Shown one piece after another: positions 55,733-64,000 of a stretch of 64,000 nucleotides of DNA. A model generated the notes under the pieces. That model did not search any database. It was not told where the DNA came from and was given only the letters and a program-made list of their open reading frames with translations. The stretch's first letter is position 1, and each line of letters starts with the position of its first letter. The translations under genes were made by a program, and so were the position numbers. The DNA is from Mycobacteroides franklinii (GTDB lineage: Bacteria > Actinomycetota > Actinomycetes > Mycobacteriales > Mycobacteriaceae). The DNA lies in the NCBI RefSeq assembly GCF_002013895.1, contig NZ_MAFQ01000001.1, forward strand, positions 310,001 through 374,000. The letters are read 5' to 3'.

Positions 55733-58615
55733 GTGGGTAACAAGCATGTGGGGCCCGACCGCGGCGAAAGGCGCCCTTTCGTCACGCACGCTGTTCGGGT
55801 GCTCGCGATCCCGATCGTCCTCTTCTGGGTCGGCGCTGCCGTTGCGGCTAGCTTGTTAGTCCCCAAGCTCGACGGTGTGACAAAGCAACACGCAGGGCCA
55901 ATGGTTCCCCTGGATGCGCCTTCGCAGCGCGCAATGCTGCACATTGGCGAGAAGTTTCAAGAATCGACTTCCACGAGCCTCGCCTACATCCTGCTGGAGA
56001 CCGAGGGGCGAATACTGGGGGATGCCGACCACAAGTACTACGACGAGTTGATCCGTTTGCTCGACGCGGACAAGCAGCATGTTCAGTTCATCATGAACAT
56101 GTGGGGTAAGCCGATCACGGCCGCGGGCAGTCAGAGTCCCGACAACAAGGCCGCCTACGTGATGCTGCGTTTGGTCGGCGATATCGGCGAGGCCGCCGCC
56201 AACGAGTCCACCATCGCACTGCGCAAGACGGTGCAAAATACCCTTGAGCGAACCCCGCCCCCACCCGGACTCAAGGTGTACGTCTCGGGAGCGGCTCCGC
56301 TGTCTGCGGACCTGCTTGACGCCGGCGACAAAAGTATGAAGCGGGTGCTGCTTTTTACGATTGCCGTCATCATCATCATGCTGGTCCTGGTTTACCGTTC
56401 CATTTCATGCGTGCTGTTGATATTGATTACCGTCGCTTTTGAATTCACGGTATCCAACGGCATTGTTTCTTTTTTCGTGGTGCACAACATCATCGGCATA
56501 TCGACATTCGCGACCAGCATGGTCGAATCACTCATCATCGCGGCCGGAACGGATTACGGCATCTTTCTGCTCGGCAGGTATCACGAGGCGCGCAATGCGG
56601 GCGAGGATCGGGACCGCGCGTTCTACACCACGTTTCACGGCGTATCGCACGTCATTCTGGGGTCGGGGCTCACCATTGCGGGCGCATGCCTCTGCCTCGG
56701 TTTTGCGCGGCTTGGCTACTTCAACACGATGGGGCCGGCCTGCGCCATCGCCATGTTGGTCACCGTCGCGGCGGCTTTGACGCTCGGCCCGGCCCTGCTC
56801 GCAATCGCAAGTAAATTTGGTCTTCTCGACCCCCGGCCAACCCGCGGGCAGTCCCGGGGATGGCGCAGGGTGGGCACGATCGTCGTGCGCTGGCCAAAGC
56901 CGGTGCTGGTGGCCTCAAGTGCGGCCGTACTGGTGGGAGCCGTATTTCTGCCGTCCTACCGGGTGAGCTACAACGAGCGGGCCTTCCAGCCGGTCGACAC
57001 CCCAGCCAACGCCGGATTCATGGCCTCGGACCGGCATTTCGCCGGCGGAAAACTGAACTCGGAAATGCTCTTGATCGAATCCGATCACGACATGCGAAAT
57101 CCCGCGGATTTCATCTCACTCGATCATATCGCCAAGACCATCTTCCACACGCCTGGGATTGCCCAAGTTCAAGGCATCACCCGGCCCGAGGGCCGTCCAA
57201 TGGAGCGCGCGTCAATCGCCAACATACTGGCGGGACAGGGTAGTAGCAGTGGTCAACAGCTGCCATTTACCGAGAACCAAGTAGCAGATTTAGATAACCA
57301 AGTGGCCGTCATGGATCACACCATCTCGATCATGCAGACAATTCTTGGGCTCATGGATCAAATGACGCAACTCACCCATGACATGGTGGGGACAATGGAG
57401 GAGATGAAGGCACTCGCCGACCAGGTGGAAATAAACATCAGTGCCGTCGACGATTTCCTCAGACCTATTAAGAACTACTACTACTGGGAACCGCACTGCG
57501 CGGACATCCCCATTTGCTGGATGGGGCGCTCGATGTTCGATTCGATGGACAGCATCGACGGGATGACGGCACTGACAGCGGAGGCGCTGGCCTCCATGCA
57601 GGTCATGGACCAGCTGCTGCCCCGCATGCTCGCGCAGACACGCATGGCATTAAGTGACATGACCATCATGCGCGGGATGATGGTCAAGTCGCGCGGCACC
57701 CAGGCGCTGAACACCTACACCGCGGCCGATGACGCAAACGACATGATCGATATCGGTCAGGATTTTGACGATTCCCGTAATGACGACCTCTTCTATGCGC
57801 CGAAATATATCTTCAGTAATACTGACTTTCAGGTTGCTCTCCGGTTTCTTGTCTCGCCGGACGGCACCGCGGCCAGGTTCATCATCAACCATGACGGTGA
57901 GGCCCTGAGCCCCGAGGGGGTAGCCCATGTCAATGCCATCGAAAAGGCCGCCTATGAGGGGCTGAAAGGCACATCTCTCGCCGGGGCGAAGATCTACCTC
58001 GGAGGCTCGGCCTCGAATTATCGAGACATCGAACAATATGTAAAGTCCGATCTGCTGATCGCGGCTATCGCCTCGTTCACTTTGATCTTCGTCATAATGC
58101 TGATCATCACGAGGAGCATAATTGCCGCGTGCACCATTATCGGCACAGTAGCCTTCTCCTTCTCGGGAGCTTTTGGATTGGGTGTATTGATTTGGCAGCA
58201 CATAGTTGGCCTGAACCTGCACTGGATGGTCCTGCCTCTTGCCTTTATCCTCTTGGTCGCGGTGGGTTCGGATTATAATCTGCTGTTAATCGCACGAATG
58301 AAGGAAGAATTGCACGGCGGAATTCAGACTGGGATCATACGGTCGGTCGGGTCAACCGGTGGTGTTGTGACAGCCGCCGGCTTGGTATTCGCATTCACCA
58401 TGCTGTCCATGGTGCCGAATGATCTACGCGCCATCTCGCAAGTAGGCTCGATTATCTGTGTAGGCCTTCTGCTTGACACCCTGATTGTGCGCTCGTTTAT
58501 CGTCCCAGCGATCGCGAGGATTCTGGGCCCATGGTTCTGGTGGCCGCGAGTCGTTCGTTGGCGCCCGGCGCATACTTCTAACGCAGCGCTCACGAGCGCG
58601 TCAAAGGGGGCGTGA
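55733..58615 (+). CDS. MmpL-family RND lipid exporter
   Basis: 960 residues, GTG 55733. Twelve membrane helices in two halves with the proton-relay Asp-Tyr pairs GTDYGIF (first half) and GSDYNLL (second half). A long Met/Gln-rich coiled coil in the second periplasmic loop (about residues 509-580, VADLDNQVAVMDHTISIMQ region) is a feature of many MmpLs. It would carry the cluster's product across the inner membrane. It overlaps the next gene (GTGA). Which known MmpL it is closest to I cannot say. Confidence 0.94.
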   Translation: MGNKHVGPDRGERRPFVTHAVRVLAIPIVLFWVGAAVAASLLVPKLDGVTKQHAGPMVPLDAPSQRAMLHIGEKFQESTSTSLAYILLETEGRILGDADHKYYDELIRLLDADKQHVQFIMNMWGKPITAAGSQSPDNKAAYVMLRLVGDIGEAAANESTIALRKTVQNTLERTPPPPGLKVYVSGAAPLSADLLDAGDKSMKRVLLFTIAVIIIMLVLVYRSISCVLLILITVAFEFTVSNGIVSFFVVHNIIGISTFATSMVESLIIAAGTDYGIFLLGRYHEARNAGEDRDRAFYTTFHGVSHVILGSGLTIAGACLCLGFARLGYFNTMGPACAIAMLVTVAAALTLGPALLAIASKFGLLDPRPTRGQSRGWRRVGTIVVRWPKPVLVASSAAVLVGAVFLPSYRVSYNERAFQPVDTPANAGFMASDRHFAGGKLNSEMLLIESDHDMRNPADFISLDHIAKTIFHTPGIAQVQGITRPEGRPMERASIANILAGQGSSSGQQLPFTENQVADLDNQVAVMDHTISIMQTILGLMDQMTQLTHDMVGTMEEMKALADQVEINISAVDDFLRPIKNYYYWEPHCADIPICWMGRSMFDSMDSIDGMTALTAEALASMQVMDQLLPRMLAQTRMALSDMTIMRGMMVKSRGTQALNTYTAADDANDMIDIGQDFDDSRNDDLFYAPKYIFSNTDFQVALRFLVSPDGTAARFIINHDGEALSPEGVAHVNAIEKAAYEGLKGTSLAGAKIYLGGSASNYRDIEQYVKSDLLIAAIASFTLIFVIMLIITRSIIAACTIIGTVAFSFSGAFGLGVLIWQHIVGLNLHWMVLPLAFILLVAVGSDYNLLLIARMKEELHGGIQTGIIRSVGSTGGVVTAAGLVFAFTMLSMVPNDLRAISQVGSIICVGLLLDTLIVRSFIVPAIARILGPWFWWPRVVRWRPAHTSNAALTSASKGA

Positions 58616-59871
58616 TTTTGATGCCCACCGCTGAACCGCTGCATGATGGCGCCGCACACAGAATCCATGCCAAGTCCCGAGAGTTTCGGATCGCGGCGGT
58701 TGGTCTGCTCCTCGCCGCAATGATCGGCCCCGGACAGTTGTATTGCCTTCAGGGAATTCTTCCGCAGGTCGCGCAGGGGCTGCATATCTCTCCGGGCGAC
58801 AGCCAGCTTATTTTCCTGGCGGCATTCGCCGGCTTCGCCGTCGGGCTGATTCCGATCAGCCTGTTATCTGAACGCTATGGCAGGCGAAGTATCTTATTAA
58901 CTTCATCTACACTCGCGACGTTGATCTGTCTGCTTCTGGTGTTCTGTAATGACCTTACTGAAATAGTCTTACTAAGAGGGCTCCAGGGCGCCCTGCTGGC
59001 GGGCGTTTCTGCCATCTTGATGGCATACATAGGAGAAGAGTTTGAGCCCCAGGCTGTCACCCCCGCGATGGGCGTATACGCGGCAGGAAACGCTCTAGGG
59101 TCACTATTGGGTCAAATGTTGCCGGCCTGGATCGTTGGCGGCACAGGTTCATGGAGATTGGCGCTCGGGGGGCTGGTCGTACTCGTACTTGTGGTAATCA
59201 TTATTTCTGCTCTCGCGCTTCCACGTTCAAAATTCTTCGTGCCAAGCAAGGTTCCGTACGTCCGGGAATCTAAACTTTTTCTTTCTCACCTTTCAAACCC
59301 TCGGATGCTGGTTGTCTACCTGCTGGTGTTCTGCTTCATGGGCGCGATCATTTCGATATTTAATGCCTTACCTTTTAGGGTTGAATCGCCACCGTTTAAC
59401 GTATCTCCAAGCGTGTACGGCACATTTTTCCTAGTTATCCTATTTGGTGTTTTTACCGCGAAGGCCTCGGGCACATTGGCCGCGCGAATCGGAATCAGGA
59501 ACACTCTACTTCTGGCTGTTGTCTTGATGCTGGCCGGAGTAGCGCTGCTAGCCGTTCCCGTGGTGTGGATCATTGTGCTTGGAGCGGCGCTTGTCACCGG
59601 GGGAGGGTTTGCGGGGTACACGTGTCTCACGAGCCTGTCGGCGACGATCGCGCATAAAGGTAGAGCTCAGGCATCGGCGCTTTTCCTCGCATCCAGCTTC
59701 ACCGGGAGCGCGATGTTGGGACTGATCGGTAGCCGGGTGCTCACGGACGTGGGATGGGACGGCCTACTGGTGTACATCGGCGTACTGATGGTGCTCGGTT
59801 TCTTGCTGGCGCTCACCGTCCGCGATACAACACGCGCCGATGCACATACGAAAGTAGGAAGTCATGACTAG
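58612..59871 (+). CDS. MFS transporter, YnfM/Bcr-like, in the lipid cluster
   Basis: 419 residues; GTG 58612 overlaps the MmpL stop, or ATG 58621. Twelve helices; LSERYGRRSILL is the A-loop and GVYAAGNALGSLLGQMLP resembles helix 5 of antiporters. Its codons are clearly more AT-rich than its neighbours (TTA, AGT, ATA, particularly at 58.87-59.52 kb), suggesting acquisition from elsewhere. A second export or resistance function for the product is plausible. Confidence 0.87.
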   Translation: MILMPTAEPLHDGAAHRIHAKSREFRIAAVGLLLAAMIGPGQLYCLQGILPQVAQGLHISPGDSQLIFLAAFAGFAVGLIPISLLSERYGRRSILLTSSTLATLICLLLVFCNDLTEIVLLRGLQGALLAGVSAILMAYIGEEFEPQAVTPAMGVYAAGNALGSLLGQMLPAWIVGGTGSWRLALGGLVVLVLVVIIISALALPRSKFFVPSKVPYVRESKLFLSHLSNPRMLVVYLLVFCFMGAIISIFNALPFRVESPPFNVSPSVYGTFFLVILFGVFTAKASGTLAARIGIRNTLLLAVVLMLAGVALLAVPVVWIIVLGAALVTGGGFAGYTCLTSLSATIAHKGRAQASALFLASSFTGSAMLGLIGSRVLTDVGWDGLLVYIGVLMVLGFLLALTVRDTTRADAHTKVGSHD

Positions 59872-60808
59872 CCCCGTTGATCCTGTCCTGATGTCAGTCC
59901 TCGAGGCGATCCCCACGGAGCAGCTCAATCGGCCCGAGGATTTGCCCCTGGTACGTGAGTCCCGTCGGCGCGCACCCACCGACAACGTGCCAACGATCGG
60001 CCGTGTGAAGGACATCGTGATTCCGGCTACCGATGCGCCCTCCGTTGCGGCGCGCATCTACTGGCCGGTGGGCTTCGAAGACGCCGGAGAACTCCCGCTT
60101 GTCGTCTATTACCACGGTGGCGGTTTTGCACTGGGCGGCATCGATTCTCACGATTGGGTCGCGCGGTCGATATGCGCACACATCGAAGCAGTGGTGCTGT
60201 CCGTGGATTACCGCCTGGCCCCCGAAAATCCCTATCCAGCCGCTGTCGACGATGCCTTTGTTGCGTTGACCTGGGTGGCAGAGCATGCCGCGGAGTTGGG
60301 AGCTGATCCGGCGAGGATCGCGGTAGCCGGCGATTCTGCCGGCGGCAACCTCGCGACCGTGGTTGCCCAGCTAGCGAAGTCCCGCAGTGGCCCACATCTA
60401 AAGTTTCAATTGCTCTGGTATCCGTGCACCACCAGCGACCTCACCTTGCCGTCGGTCGCCGAGAATTGTGACGGTCCGGTCCTGTCCCGGGACATCATGA
60501 GAATCTTTGGCGAGGCGTATCTCGGTGAGTTGTCCGAAACCGCCGACCCGGCGGCACTGCCCTTCACTGTTGCGCCGGTCAATGGGGACCTTGCGGGTCT
60601 ACCGCCGGCATACATCGCCACCGCGCAACACGACCCGCTTCGAGACGACGGCACGATGTACGCGTCACTGCTCGCGGATGCAGGGGTGCCGGTCCAGCTG
60701 CGCAACGCCGCCACCCTAGTGCACGGCTACCTTGATTTCGCCAGCGTCGTCGCGGCGGCGAAAGAGGAATTCCTACTTTCGTTGGACGCCTGCAAAGCCG
60801 CGTTGTAG
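59864..60808 (+). CDS. HSL-family (LipH-type) alpha/beta hydrolase
   Basis: 314 residues, ATG 59864 with AGGAAG upstream; overlaps the MFS gene by eight bases. The oxyanion motif YYHGGGFALGG, nucleophile GDSAGGNLA and the late Asp/His (QHDPLRDDG, VHGYLDFA) define the hormone-sensitive-lipase group. It may trim or remodel the esterified product, or be a resistance/degradation gene. It is the last gene of the co-directional run; 202 bp without a gene follow. Confidence 0.9.
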   Translation: MTSPVDPVLMSVLEAIPTEQLNRPEDLPLVRESRRRAPTDNVPTIGRVKDIVIPATDAPSVAARIYWPVGFEDAGELPLVVYYHGGGFALGGIDSHDWVARSICAHIEAVVLSVDYRLAPENPYPAAVDDAFVALTWVAEHAAELGADPARIAVAGDSAGGNLATVVAQLAKSRSGPHLKFQLLWYPCTTSDLTLPSVAENCDGPVLSRDIMRIFGEAYLGELSETADPAALPFTVAPVNGDLAGLPPAYIATAQHDPLRDDGTMYASLLADAGVPVQLRNAATLVHGYLDFASVVAAAKEEFLLSLDACKAAL

Positions 60809-61010
60809 GGGTCACCTCGCCTTCGCTGCGTCGCCGCCATAATTGACCTGGGTAAGAACATCCGTCGCCGGCCGGGCCTGCTCTATTCGCCTTTGCTGTA
60901 AGGCTTTTGGAGCCGGTTGTACGTTCGTATCGAATTGCTCAGGGGGCAAATAGTTTTCGCACCACGGGAACGGCCCGACGTGCGTTTGCCGGCTCGCATG
61001 GTCGTGGTAA

Positions 61011-62048
61011 ATGGGTACCCTCGGGGAGGTGTCAGACCTTGCGATTCAACTGTCAGAGTCCGGCCGGGATTGGCTGATTCATAGGCCGGTCGACATCGCC
61101 ATCTACGTGGTTTTGGCGCTCGCGGTTCGATATGTGTTGCACCGGGCCATCGATAGCCTGGTGCAGGGTGCAAAGCGTACGGACCCCGGGGAACGTCCCA
61201 AACGCCAGTGGTGGAACTTCCTGCGCCGGGCGAAGGATCTGGGCGAGCAGGCGCCTCCCGACGAGGCCGATCGACGGCCTTCAACGATGCGCACGCTGCG
61301 CGGACGCGCGCAGGATCCGGTCCGCGACGCGCGCCGACGCAAACGACGGGCGCAGCGTGCGCAGACCCTCGGGTCCGTTCTCAAATCGGCTGTCTCCTTC
61401 CTCGTGCTTGTCTGGGTGACCCTGCAATCGCTCGCGATCCTGGGAGTGAATGTGGCCCCCTTCATCGCATCCGCGGGGATCGTCGGTGTCGCGCTCGGGT
61501 TTGGCGCACAGAACCTGGTGCGAGACTTCATCACTGGAATCTTCATGCTGTTCGAGGACCAATACGGTGTGGGCGACGTGGTCGACGTCGGAGACGCGGT
61601 GGGTACGGTCGAGAGTGTCGGCCTGCGCATCACCACGGTGCGCGATCTGCACGGGACCCTCTGGTACGTGCGCAACGGCGGGATTGCCCGGGTGGGCAAT
61701 TTCAGCCAGGACTATGCGGTGGCATTCCTGCAGGTGCCCGTCGCCTACAGCGCCGACGTCGAGCTCGCCTGCAGGGTGGCACTCGAGACCGCGCAGGAGG
61801 CCGTCGAGGGTGACGTGCTGCGTCATCAGGTGATCGGGGCTCCTGAGATGTTGGGGGTGGACGGCATTACCGCAGACGCCATCAGTCTGCGGTTGACGGT
61901 GGCCGTCCGCGCCAACGCGCAATGGGCCGTGGAACGTGAGTTGCGCCGCCGCATTCTCGTCGCGTTCGACGAGAACGGCATCCGCCCGCTCCACCTGGAT
62001 GGATTGGCGCGCGGAGCTGTAGAGACTCTCGAAAAAGCGGGCCGGTGA
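61011..62048 (+). CDS. MscS-type mechanosensitive channel
   Basis: 345 residues from ATG 61011. Two or three membrane helices, then a pore helix with Gly/Ala-rich GIVGVALGFGAQNLVRDFI, then the MscS beta domain (GDVVDVGDAVGTVESVGLRIT) and the alpha/beta cage. It opens on membrane tension to release solutes. A stretch rich in basic residues (PVRDARRRKRRAQR) lies between helices. Confidence 0.92.
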   Translation: MGTLGEVSDLAIQLSESGRDWLIHRPVDIAIYVVLALAVRYVLHRAIDSLVQGAKRTDPGERPKRQWWNFLRRAKDLGEQAPPDEADRRPSTMRTLRGRAQDPVRDARRRKRRAQRAQTLGSVLKSAVSFLVLVWVTLQSLAILGVNVAPFIASAGIVGVALGFGAQNLVRDFITGIFMLFEDQYGVGDVVDVGDAVGTVESVGLRITTVRDLHGTLWYVRNGGIARVGNFSQDYAVAFLQVPVAYSADVELACRVALETAQEAVEGDVLRHQVIGAPEMLGVDGITADAISLRLTVAVRANAQWAVERELRRRILVAFDENGIRPLHLDGLARGAVETLEKAGR

Positions 62049-62077
62049 CTCCCGTCGGCGCGCAGTACGCTGGTGAC

Positions 62078-62284
62078 ATGGCTGGTAAGGAAATCGACAA
62101 GCAGCGGGCAAATGCCGCGCTGGCTGTTATCCGGCAGCACCCGGGGATGGCGCTGTTCTTGGCGGCCCCGGTGTTGGCGGTCCTCGGAGCGGTGTGGTGG
62201 ATCGCAGGTCTGGGCTGGGCGCTCGTTCTTACGGCGGTCATTGTGATCGCGGGCGGTGCCGCGATCGTCATGCGCCGCAGTTGA
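62078..62284 (+). CDS. Small two-helix membrane protein
   Basis: 68 residues from ATG 62078; GTG 62045, overlapping the MscS stop (GTGA), would add 11. A charged N-terminus (KEIDKQRAN) is followed by two hydrophobic helices separated by a Gly/Trp turn. It probably belongs to the MscS transcript. No family recognised. Confidence 0.6.
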   Translation: MAGKEIDKQRANAALAVIRQHPGMALFLAAPVLAVLGAVWWIAGLGWALVLTAVIVIAGGAAIVMRRS

Positions 62285-62344
62285 GATAGCTTCCCGGCTT
62301 CACGCGCCCCTGTCGTTGTTCGCTACAGGCGAACACCCGGCCAT

Positions 62345-62371
62345 TTGTAAGCATGTAATTTTGTAATCATG
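62345..62371 (+). repeat. Direct repeat TTGTAA(G/T)CATG, two copies, at the start of the next gene
   Basis: Copies at 62345-62355 and 62361-62371, spaced 16 bases start to start. The second ends in the ATG (62369) of the following gene. It is AT-rich in a GC-rich background, which fits a regulator site or promoter. Confidence 0.55.
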
Positions 62372-62893
62372 AAACGAGATCAACAAGCCGACGCCTCCGA
62401 CGCTGCGGATTGGTTCGCCGGGCGCCTGCCCGACGGGTGGTTCGGTGGCGACCCCGAAGTCGTCGTCGACCGCGAAGAGATCACGGTGATTGGCCGGCTG
62501 TCGGCCGACGAGGGCGACAAGGAGAGCGAAGCCCGCGCGGCGGGCCGGGCCTCTCGTTTTCGGGAAGAGACTCGCTCTCACCGAATGCGCATCGCCGACG
62601 AGGCGCAGGCCCGCTACGGGCGCAAGGTTTCCTGGGGTGTCGATATTGGCACTGCCGAAGAACCTGAGCGAGTCCTGTTCACGCACATCGCAGTTCCGGT
62701 GATGACCAGATTGCGTCAACCGGAACGGCAGGTACTCGACACCTTGGTCGAGGCCGGTGTCGCCCGATCGCGCTCCGACGCGCTGGCATGGGCGGTCCGT
62801 CTGGTGGGCGAACACGCTGAGGAATGGCTGGACAAACTACGTGCCGCGATGACCGAAGTTCGGGACCTGCGAACAGAGGGTCCGCAGTTCTAG
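62369..62893 (+). CDS. Actinobacterial hypothetical protein with ribbon-helix-helix-like tail
   Basis: 174 residues. N-terminus rich in acidic residues with [13 protein letters not shown] and a beta-hairpin [13 protein letters not shown], then a basic helix. The last 65 residues ([31 protein letters not shown] region) resemble a ribbon-helix-helix motif of small DNA-binding proteins. It could therefore autoregulate through the repeat at its start. The stop overlaps that of the convergent ABC gene. Confidence 0.65.
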   Translation: MKRDQQADASDAADWFAGRLPDGWFGGDPEVVVDREEITVIGRLSADEGDKESEARAAGRASRFREETRSHRMRIADEAQARYGRKVSWGVDIGTAEEPERVLFTHIAVPVMTRLRQPERQVLDTLVEAGVARSRSDALAWAVRLVGEHAEEWLDKLRAAMTEVRDLRTEGPQF

Positions 62894-64000
62894 GCCTGCG
62901 TCATCGCGAAGTAGGCGCCGCGACGGGCCACTAGTTCCGAGTGCGTCCCGCTCTCGACGACGCTGCCACCGTCCATCACCACGATACGATCCGCGTCCCG
63001 AATGGTGGAAAGACGATGGGCGATAATGAAACTCGTCCGGTCCCTGCGCAGCTCGGCCATGGCCCGCTGGATACGCAGCTCGGTGCGGGTATCGACAGAA
63101 CTTGTCGCCTCGTCAAGGATCAGCAGCTGCGGGCGTGCCAGGAAGGCGCGCGCAATGGTGATCAGCTGCTTCTCGCCGGCGCTGATGTTCCCGCCGTCGT
63201 CGGTGATCGTGGTGTCGTATCCGTCGGGAAGTGTTCGCACGAATCGGTCCACGTATGCGGCACGCGCCGCCTCAAGAATCTCGTCTTCGGATGCGTCGGG
63301 ACGCCCATAGGCGATGTTCTCGGCGATGGTGCCGCCGAAGAGCCAGGTGTCCTGCAACACCATGCCGATCCGCGATCGCAGATCGTCTCGGCTCATCGTC
63401 GAGATATCAACCCCATCAAGCAGTATCCGCCCGGAATCGACGTCGTAGAAACGCATCAGCAGGTTCACCAGGGTTGTCTTGCCCGCCCCGGTGGGCCCGA
63501 CGATCGCGACCGTATGCCCCGGTTCGACGCGCAGTGAGAGCCCCTCGATCACCGGGGCGTCGGGGGAGTAGCCGAAGGTGATGTCCTCGAATTCGACACC
63601 CGGGGTCCCGGCGGGAACCGTGGCCGGGACCGATGGATCCGGCTCTTCCTCATCGGCGTCCAGCAGCTCGAAAACCCTTTCGGCGCTGGCGAGTCCGGAC
63701 TGTAAGGTGTTGTACATCGCCGCCACCTGCGTCAATGGCTGGTTGAATTGCCGCACATATTGACTGAATGCCTGGATACTGCCCAGCGTCAGATCTCCCG
63801 AGGCGACCTTGAGGCCGCCGACCACCGCCACCGCCACGTAGCTCAGGTTGCCGATGAACGCTGTTGCCGGTGAGACCAGGCCCGAGAAGAACTGCGCGCC
63901 AAATGCGCTGCTATAGACCTTGGCATTCCTGTCGGCGAAGATGGCCTCTGCCTCCGCGCGATGCCCGTAGGTCTTGACGATGGTGAAACCGCTATACGTC
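62890..64000 (-). CDS. ABC exporter, ATPase half (Rv1272c/Rv1273c type; 5' end outside window)
   Basis: The frame is open to the right end of the window, so about the last 370 residues are present: part of the membrane domain ([20 protein letters not shown] and two helices), then the nucleotide domain with Walker A GPTGAGKT, the variant signature ISAGEKQ, Walker [13 protein letters not shown] and H-loop IIAHRLST. It is an MsbA/BmrA-like exporter half. It resembles the drug/lipid exporter pair Rv1272c-Rv1273c, where M. tuberculosis synteny resumes. Confidence 0.9.
   Translation of the reverse strand, partial: TYSGFTIVKTYGHRAEAEAIFADRNAKVYSSAFGAQFFSGLVSPATAFIGNLSYVAVAVVGGLKVASGDLTLGSIQAFSQYVRQFNQPLTQVAAMYNTLQSGLASAERVFELLDADEEEPDPSVPATVPAGTPGVEFEDITFGYSPDAPVIEGLSLRVEPGHTVAIVGPTGAGKTTLVNLLMRFYDVDSGRILLDGVDISTMSRDDLRSRIGMVLQDTWLFGGTIAENIAYGRPDASEDEILEAARAAYVDRFVRTLPDGYDTTITDDGGNISAGEKQLITIARAFLARPQLLILDEATSSVDTRTELRIQRAMAELRRDRTSFIIAHRLSTIRDADRIVVMDGGSVVESGTHSELVARRGAYFAMTQA

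Noticed and set aside
42790..60900. Mobile island with integrase, IS ends or att repeats
   Set aside because: I looked for transposase or integrase motifs, tRNA ends and flanking direct repeats and found none.

Overview
The window reads as a high-GC actinobacterial chromosome, and gene content plus gene order point to a mycobacterium, most likely a rapid grower of the Mycobacteroides (abscessus/chelonae) type. From the left end to about 42.8 kb the order follows the Mycobacterium tuberculosis segment Rv1233c to Rv1262c closely: proline-rich membrane protein, lpqY-sugA-sugB-sugC, corA, lpqZ, a pair of SDRs, kgd, MFS exporter, RecB-nuclease/helicase, lprE-like lipoprotein, deaD, membrane acyltransferase, TetR, CYP130-like P450, FAD-linked oxidase, tap-like efflux pump and HIT protein. 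Species assignment is an inference from synteny, not from a marker gene.

Layout. 0-6.7 kb: trehalose importer operon, ending in a SUFU-domain gene translationally coupled to sugC. 6.7-10.7 kb: corA, marC, a malic enzyme where M. tuberculosis has malate dehydrogenase, and lpqZ. 10.7-15.1 kb: two tandem beta-lactamase-fold esterases and two tandem SDRs meeting at a strong bidirectional terminator. 15.2-20.2 kb: methyltransferase, PucR-type regulator and two paralogous LIP-type lipases. 20.3-28.2 kb: kgd, a small hydrophobic protein and two MFS drug exporters. 28.2-33.3 kb: SnoaL-like protein, FAD oxidoreductase and a large nuclease-helicase in one operon. 33.3-37.5 kb: lipoprotein, DEAD-box helicase, acyltransferase and TetR. 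37.5-42.3 kb: P450, FAD oxidase, mycofactocin-coupled-type SDR and Tap-like pump, with a near-perfect 28-bp operator in front of the P450.

The most interesting part is 43.9-60.8 kb, inserted where synteny with M. tuberculosis breaks (between the HIT gene and the Rv1272c-type ABC exporter). It is a compact set of free-standing type II synthase parts: an unusually long acyl carrier protein, two ketosynthase/ketosynthase-like pairs (each an intact Cys-His-Lys-His enzyme followed by a partner that has lost the nucleophile, Ser in one and Glu in the other), a FabG-like reductase, a TesA-like thioesterase, a FabD-like malonyl transferase and a PapA5-like acyltransferase, joined to MmpS, MmpL, an MFS exporter and a lipase/esterase. 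Genes are tightly spaced or overlapping on one strand. I infer a machine that builds an acyl or polyketide chain on the carrier protein, esterifies it with the PapA-like enzyme and exports the product as an envelope lipid or secreted lipid. No dehydratase, enoyl reductase, cyclase, CoA ligase or phosphopantetheinyl transferase is in the window, so these would have to be borrowed from elsewhere. The product is unknown to me.

60.9-64 kb: MscS-type channel, a small membrane protein, a hypothetical protein preceded by a direct repeat, and the 3' part of an ABC exporter running off the window. I found no rRNA, tRNA, CRISPR array, insertion sequence or integrase.
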